A DNA stretch of 42,784 bases from Chloroflexia bacterium. GTDB lineage: Bacteria > Chloroflexota > Chloroflexia > Thermomicrobiales > CFX8. Within the stretch, counting starts at the first letter, position 1, and the number at the start of each line of letters is the position of its first letter. The notes beneath the pieces were generated by a model. It had not been told where the DNA came from and did not search any database. It saw only the letters and a program-made list of their open reading frames with translations. Location of the stretch: the NCBI GenBank assembly GCA_030431755.1, contig JAUIIK010000032.1:1-42784 (forward strand), read 5' to 3'. A program made the translations under genes and the position numbers. Shown piece by piece: positions 41,385 to 42,784 of this stretch.

Positions 41385-42080
41385 ATGACAATTCCGTGGC
41401 GCGTCCTTGCGCTCGTTGTTCTGTTAGCCGGGATTCTGACGATCACGCCGGCTCGGCCGGCCACCGCAGCTGGCGCCGTTGGAAGCGGAACGGCGAACAG
41501 TTGCACGGAGACAGCGCTGGAATCGGCGCTGGCCGGTGGCGGTCGAGTCACCTTTGATTGCGGAAATACCGCCGTCACGATCAGACTCACCGGTGAGAAG
41601 ACGATCGCGGCCAATACCTAGATCGACGGCGATGGTGCGGTGACGCTCAGCGGCAGGAACACGACGCGCATCTTCACCGTCAACGCGGGCATTACCCTGG
41701 AGTTGGACAACATCACCTTGAGCGACGGGGACGCCGATGGCTCAGGCGGGGCGATACTCAACAACGACGGTATCGTCACGATCACCAACACCGCGCCGGT
41801 TGTCAGCACGCCGACGGTGACGCCTTCGAACACAAGCCAGACCGGACGGACCACGCTCGGGGCCCCGGCAGAGGAGTTCTCGTCGTCGGATGAGGGGGCA
41901 AGCGTCGTCGCCAGCGCCACCTTCTATGACCCCGGAATACCGGACTACCACACCCGCACCGTCGACTACGGCGATGGCAGCGGACCGCAGACTGGCATAG
42001 TCGAATCAATGGCGGCGGCGTGGTCACACTCAGCACCGGCTTCACCCTGGAGCTAGAAGGCAGCACGTTGACCGACGAGC
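41385..42080 (+). pseudogene. Decayed mosaic beta-helix gene
   Basis: It begins with a normal ribosome binding site region, signal peptide (MTIPWRVLALVVLLAGIL) and cap (CTETALESALAGGG, VTFDCGNTAV). At 41619-41621 a TAG replaces the CAG found in intact siblings (DTQ-[IV]-DG). After it the frame continues as IDGDGAVTLSGRNTTRIF and one rung (GGAILNNDG), then jumps directly into a PKD-like segment copied from, or shared with, 34003-34218. That ends near 41997 and is followed out of frame by another early-helix fragment (INGGGVVTLST, then GFTLELEGSTLTD, lacking about 33 nt present at 35335-35367). The rest of the helix, the anchor-Q-like part and the Cys modules are missing. At least two deletions or recombinations, one nonsense change and one frameshift are therefore visible. 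Confidence 0.85.
41782..41997 (+). repeat. Copy of the PKD-like segment of 34003-34218
   Basis: Roughly 94% identical, ungapped, 216 nt. In the pseudogene it follows a single helix rung rather than the anchor-Q-like region, so the join must have come from a deletion or recombination event. The Cys of CTVDYGDG is changed to Arg (RTVDYGDG) here. Confidence 0.85.
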
Positions 42081-42211
42081 GTGCCGGCGGCGATGTTGCC
42101 GACGAACATCCCGGCTCCGATGCCAATGAGCAAGCCAGCCGGAAGTGCCAAGCCGGTGACGCCCGTGCGTTCTCTCGATTGTTCTGACGGCGCAGCCATG
42201 GGATTTCCCAT
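42053..42211 (-). CDS. Small membrane protein, probably 3'-truncated remnant
   Basis: Frame of 52 aa: MGNPMAAPSEQ, then a basic/polar stretch, then a Gly/Ala-rich hydrophobic segment (GLALPAGLLIGIGAGMFVGN, followed by IAAGTLVGQ) typical of small glycine-zipper membrane proteins. In proteins of that look a second hydrophobic stretch usually follows, whereas here the frame runs after GTLVGQ into the beta-helix pseudogene fragment and stops (RAAF). The junction is therefore near 42070-42080, and the gene has probably lost its 3' end. GGAGGG is present 13 nt before the ATG, which is long; a TTG one codon upstream would be 10 nt away. Likely non-functional; membrane topology cannot be tested here. 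Confidence 0.45.
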   Translation of the reverse strand: MGNPMAAPSEQSRERTGVTGLALPAGLLIGIGAGMFVGNIAAGTLVGQRAAF

Positions 42212-42230
42212 CAACCACAACGTTCCCTCC

Positions 42231-42494
42231 TCACAGCCTAGCGCCGTCGTCATAGCAAAGGCACAACAGCAGCGCCCCGCAGGTGACAGAAGGGTTGCAC
42301 AGCCCTGGCAGCGCTCCGAGTGCGCCCCAGATGATCGCCCAGCGCATGCACTCGACAGCCCCGGCGGTTAGCGTCCACCTGGCATAGACAGCGCCATACG
42401 AAGCGCTCCTCAGGCGCCACCAGCCGCAGTGTGCCCGCTGAGAGACGTGTAGCTGGAAGCTCTGCGCCTCTCCTCCAACGGCGCTCCGGCGCAC
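42231..42494 (-). other. Possible small membrane-protein gene or remnant
   Basis: An 87-codon frame with two hydrophobic stretches near its end (MRWAIIWGALGALPG and VTCGALLLCLC). Its TGA at 42231-42233 is immediately followed by GGAGGG, the likely ribosome binding site of the next minus-strand frame, an arrangement usual in operons. The N-terminal half is Arg/Trp-rich and looks like no family I know, and a rival frame overlaps it. I cannot decide between a real gene, a decayed one, and chance. Confidence 0.25.
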
Positions 42495-42695
42495 TTTGCA
42501 GCACGATTCCAGAGCATCACCAGACCAGGGTCATGAGGCCGTCTACGTAGGCCGGCGCCGGCTGGGTGGGCGGGGCTCGCACTCTGCATAGGTAGTCACA
42601 CCGATGCGACCAGGTAGGCCGCCGCCATACCCTGATCACATCGCCGCTGCAGACGGGCAGTGGACGTGCTGTCTATACCGAACGTGGAGTGTGAG
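42495..42695. other. Intergenic region with adjacent palindromes, ahead of the last gene
   Basis: No gene seen. Two perfect palindromes lie side by side: CTACGTAG (42543-42550) and GCCGGCGCCGGC (42551-42562). Towards its end it should hold the promoter of the gene starting at 42696; a TCTATA at about 42672 could be part of a -10 box, without a clear -35. Confidence 0.35.
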
Positions 42696-42784
42696 ATGCG
42701 ACCTATGTGGCGAATCCTGATCGTGACTGTTCTGTTGGCAGCGCTCACGGTCGCACAGCCAGCCAGCCCGGCGGTTGCCGCCGG
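42696..42784 (+). CDS. Beta-helix family protein, 5' end only
   Basis: ATG 42696 with GGAG 6 nt upstream opens a frame that runs off the window. The 29 complete codons encode a signal peptide of the family type: MRPMWR, a hydrophobic core (ILIVTVLLAALTV), and a PASPAVAAG cleavage region as in the intact siblings. It shows that the array continues beyond the window. Nothing can be said about its domains. Confidence 0.7.
   Translation, partial: MRPMWRILIVTVLLAALTVAQPASPAVAA

Noticed and set aside
1-42784. Prophage or integrated mobile element
   Set aside because: No integrase, transposase, terminase, capsid gene, attachment-site duplication or tRNA boundary was found. Local duplication explains the repeats.

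Overview
The window is about 42.8 kb of GC-rich bacterial DNA, coding almost entirely on the + strand. It is dominated by paralogous families of secreted proteins. I favour a Chloroflexota (Thermomicrobia-like) genome. The reasons are the two large ATPase-TPR-LuxR regulators of the GVGGCGKT / LVLDNCEH type, the many Pmp-like beta-helix proteins with choice-of-anchor-Q-like ends, and the base composition. No 16S or other marker gene is present, so this is inference. No tRNA, rRNA, CRISPR array, integrase or transposase was recognised.

Layout. (1) 1-2032: a beta-helix protein, facing a convergent minus-strand protein with YadA-head-like repeats (2274-3035). (2) 3263-6189: first regulatory cassette, made of an ATPase/LuxR regulator, a conserved palindrome, and a small dimeric alpha/beta-barrel-like protein. 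(3) 6229-17696: a secreted protein of unknown fold (here 'domain A'), three tandem 2.4-kb genes with Gly-rich, FG-GAP/VCBS and tail domains, a beta-propeller-like protein fused to domain A, and a frameshifted gene for the tail domain alone. (4) 17779-24459: four beta-helix genes. (5) 24755-27641: second regulatory cassette with the same order and the same palindrome. (6) 27743-36539: four more beta-helix genes. (7) 36605-41281: a second domain A gene, a fourth FG-GAP gene and another beta-helix gene. (8) 41385-42784: a decayed mosaic beta-helix pseudogene, remnants of minus-strand membrane-protein genes, and the signal peptide of one more beta-helix gene running off the window.

The beta-helix proteins share a plan: a signal peptide usually starting with a 'WR' motif, a Cys-containing cap (C-[TD]-E-x-[AS]-[LF]-[DE]-x-A-L), GGAI / S-T-F-x-x-N repeats, a choice-of-anchor-Q-like segment ending in C-[DV]-I-G-A-V-E, and a C-terminal six-cysteine region. 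I read that last region as three tandem copies of a C-x(3)-[YW]-T-G-x(n)-C module. One copy of the same module sits near the N-terminus of the minus-strand YadA-like protein.

My interpretation is a cell-surface or extracellular-coat locus that grows by tandem duplication and domain shuffling, with two duplicated regulator plus small-protein cassettes that probably control it. The shared C-terminal module would be the common attachment or assembly element. Secretion, repeat architecture, duplications and pseudogenes are read directly from the sequence. The joint function and the regulation are inference.
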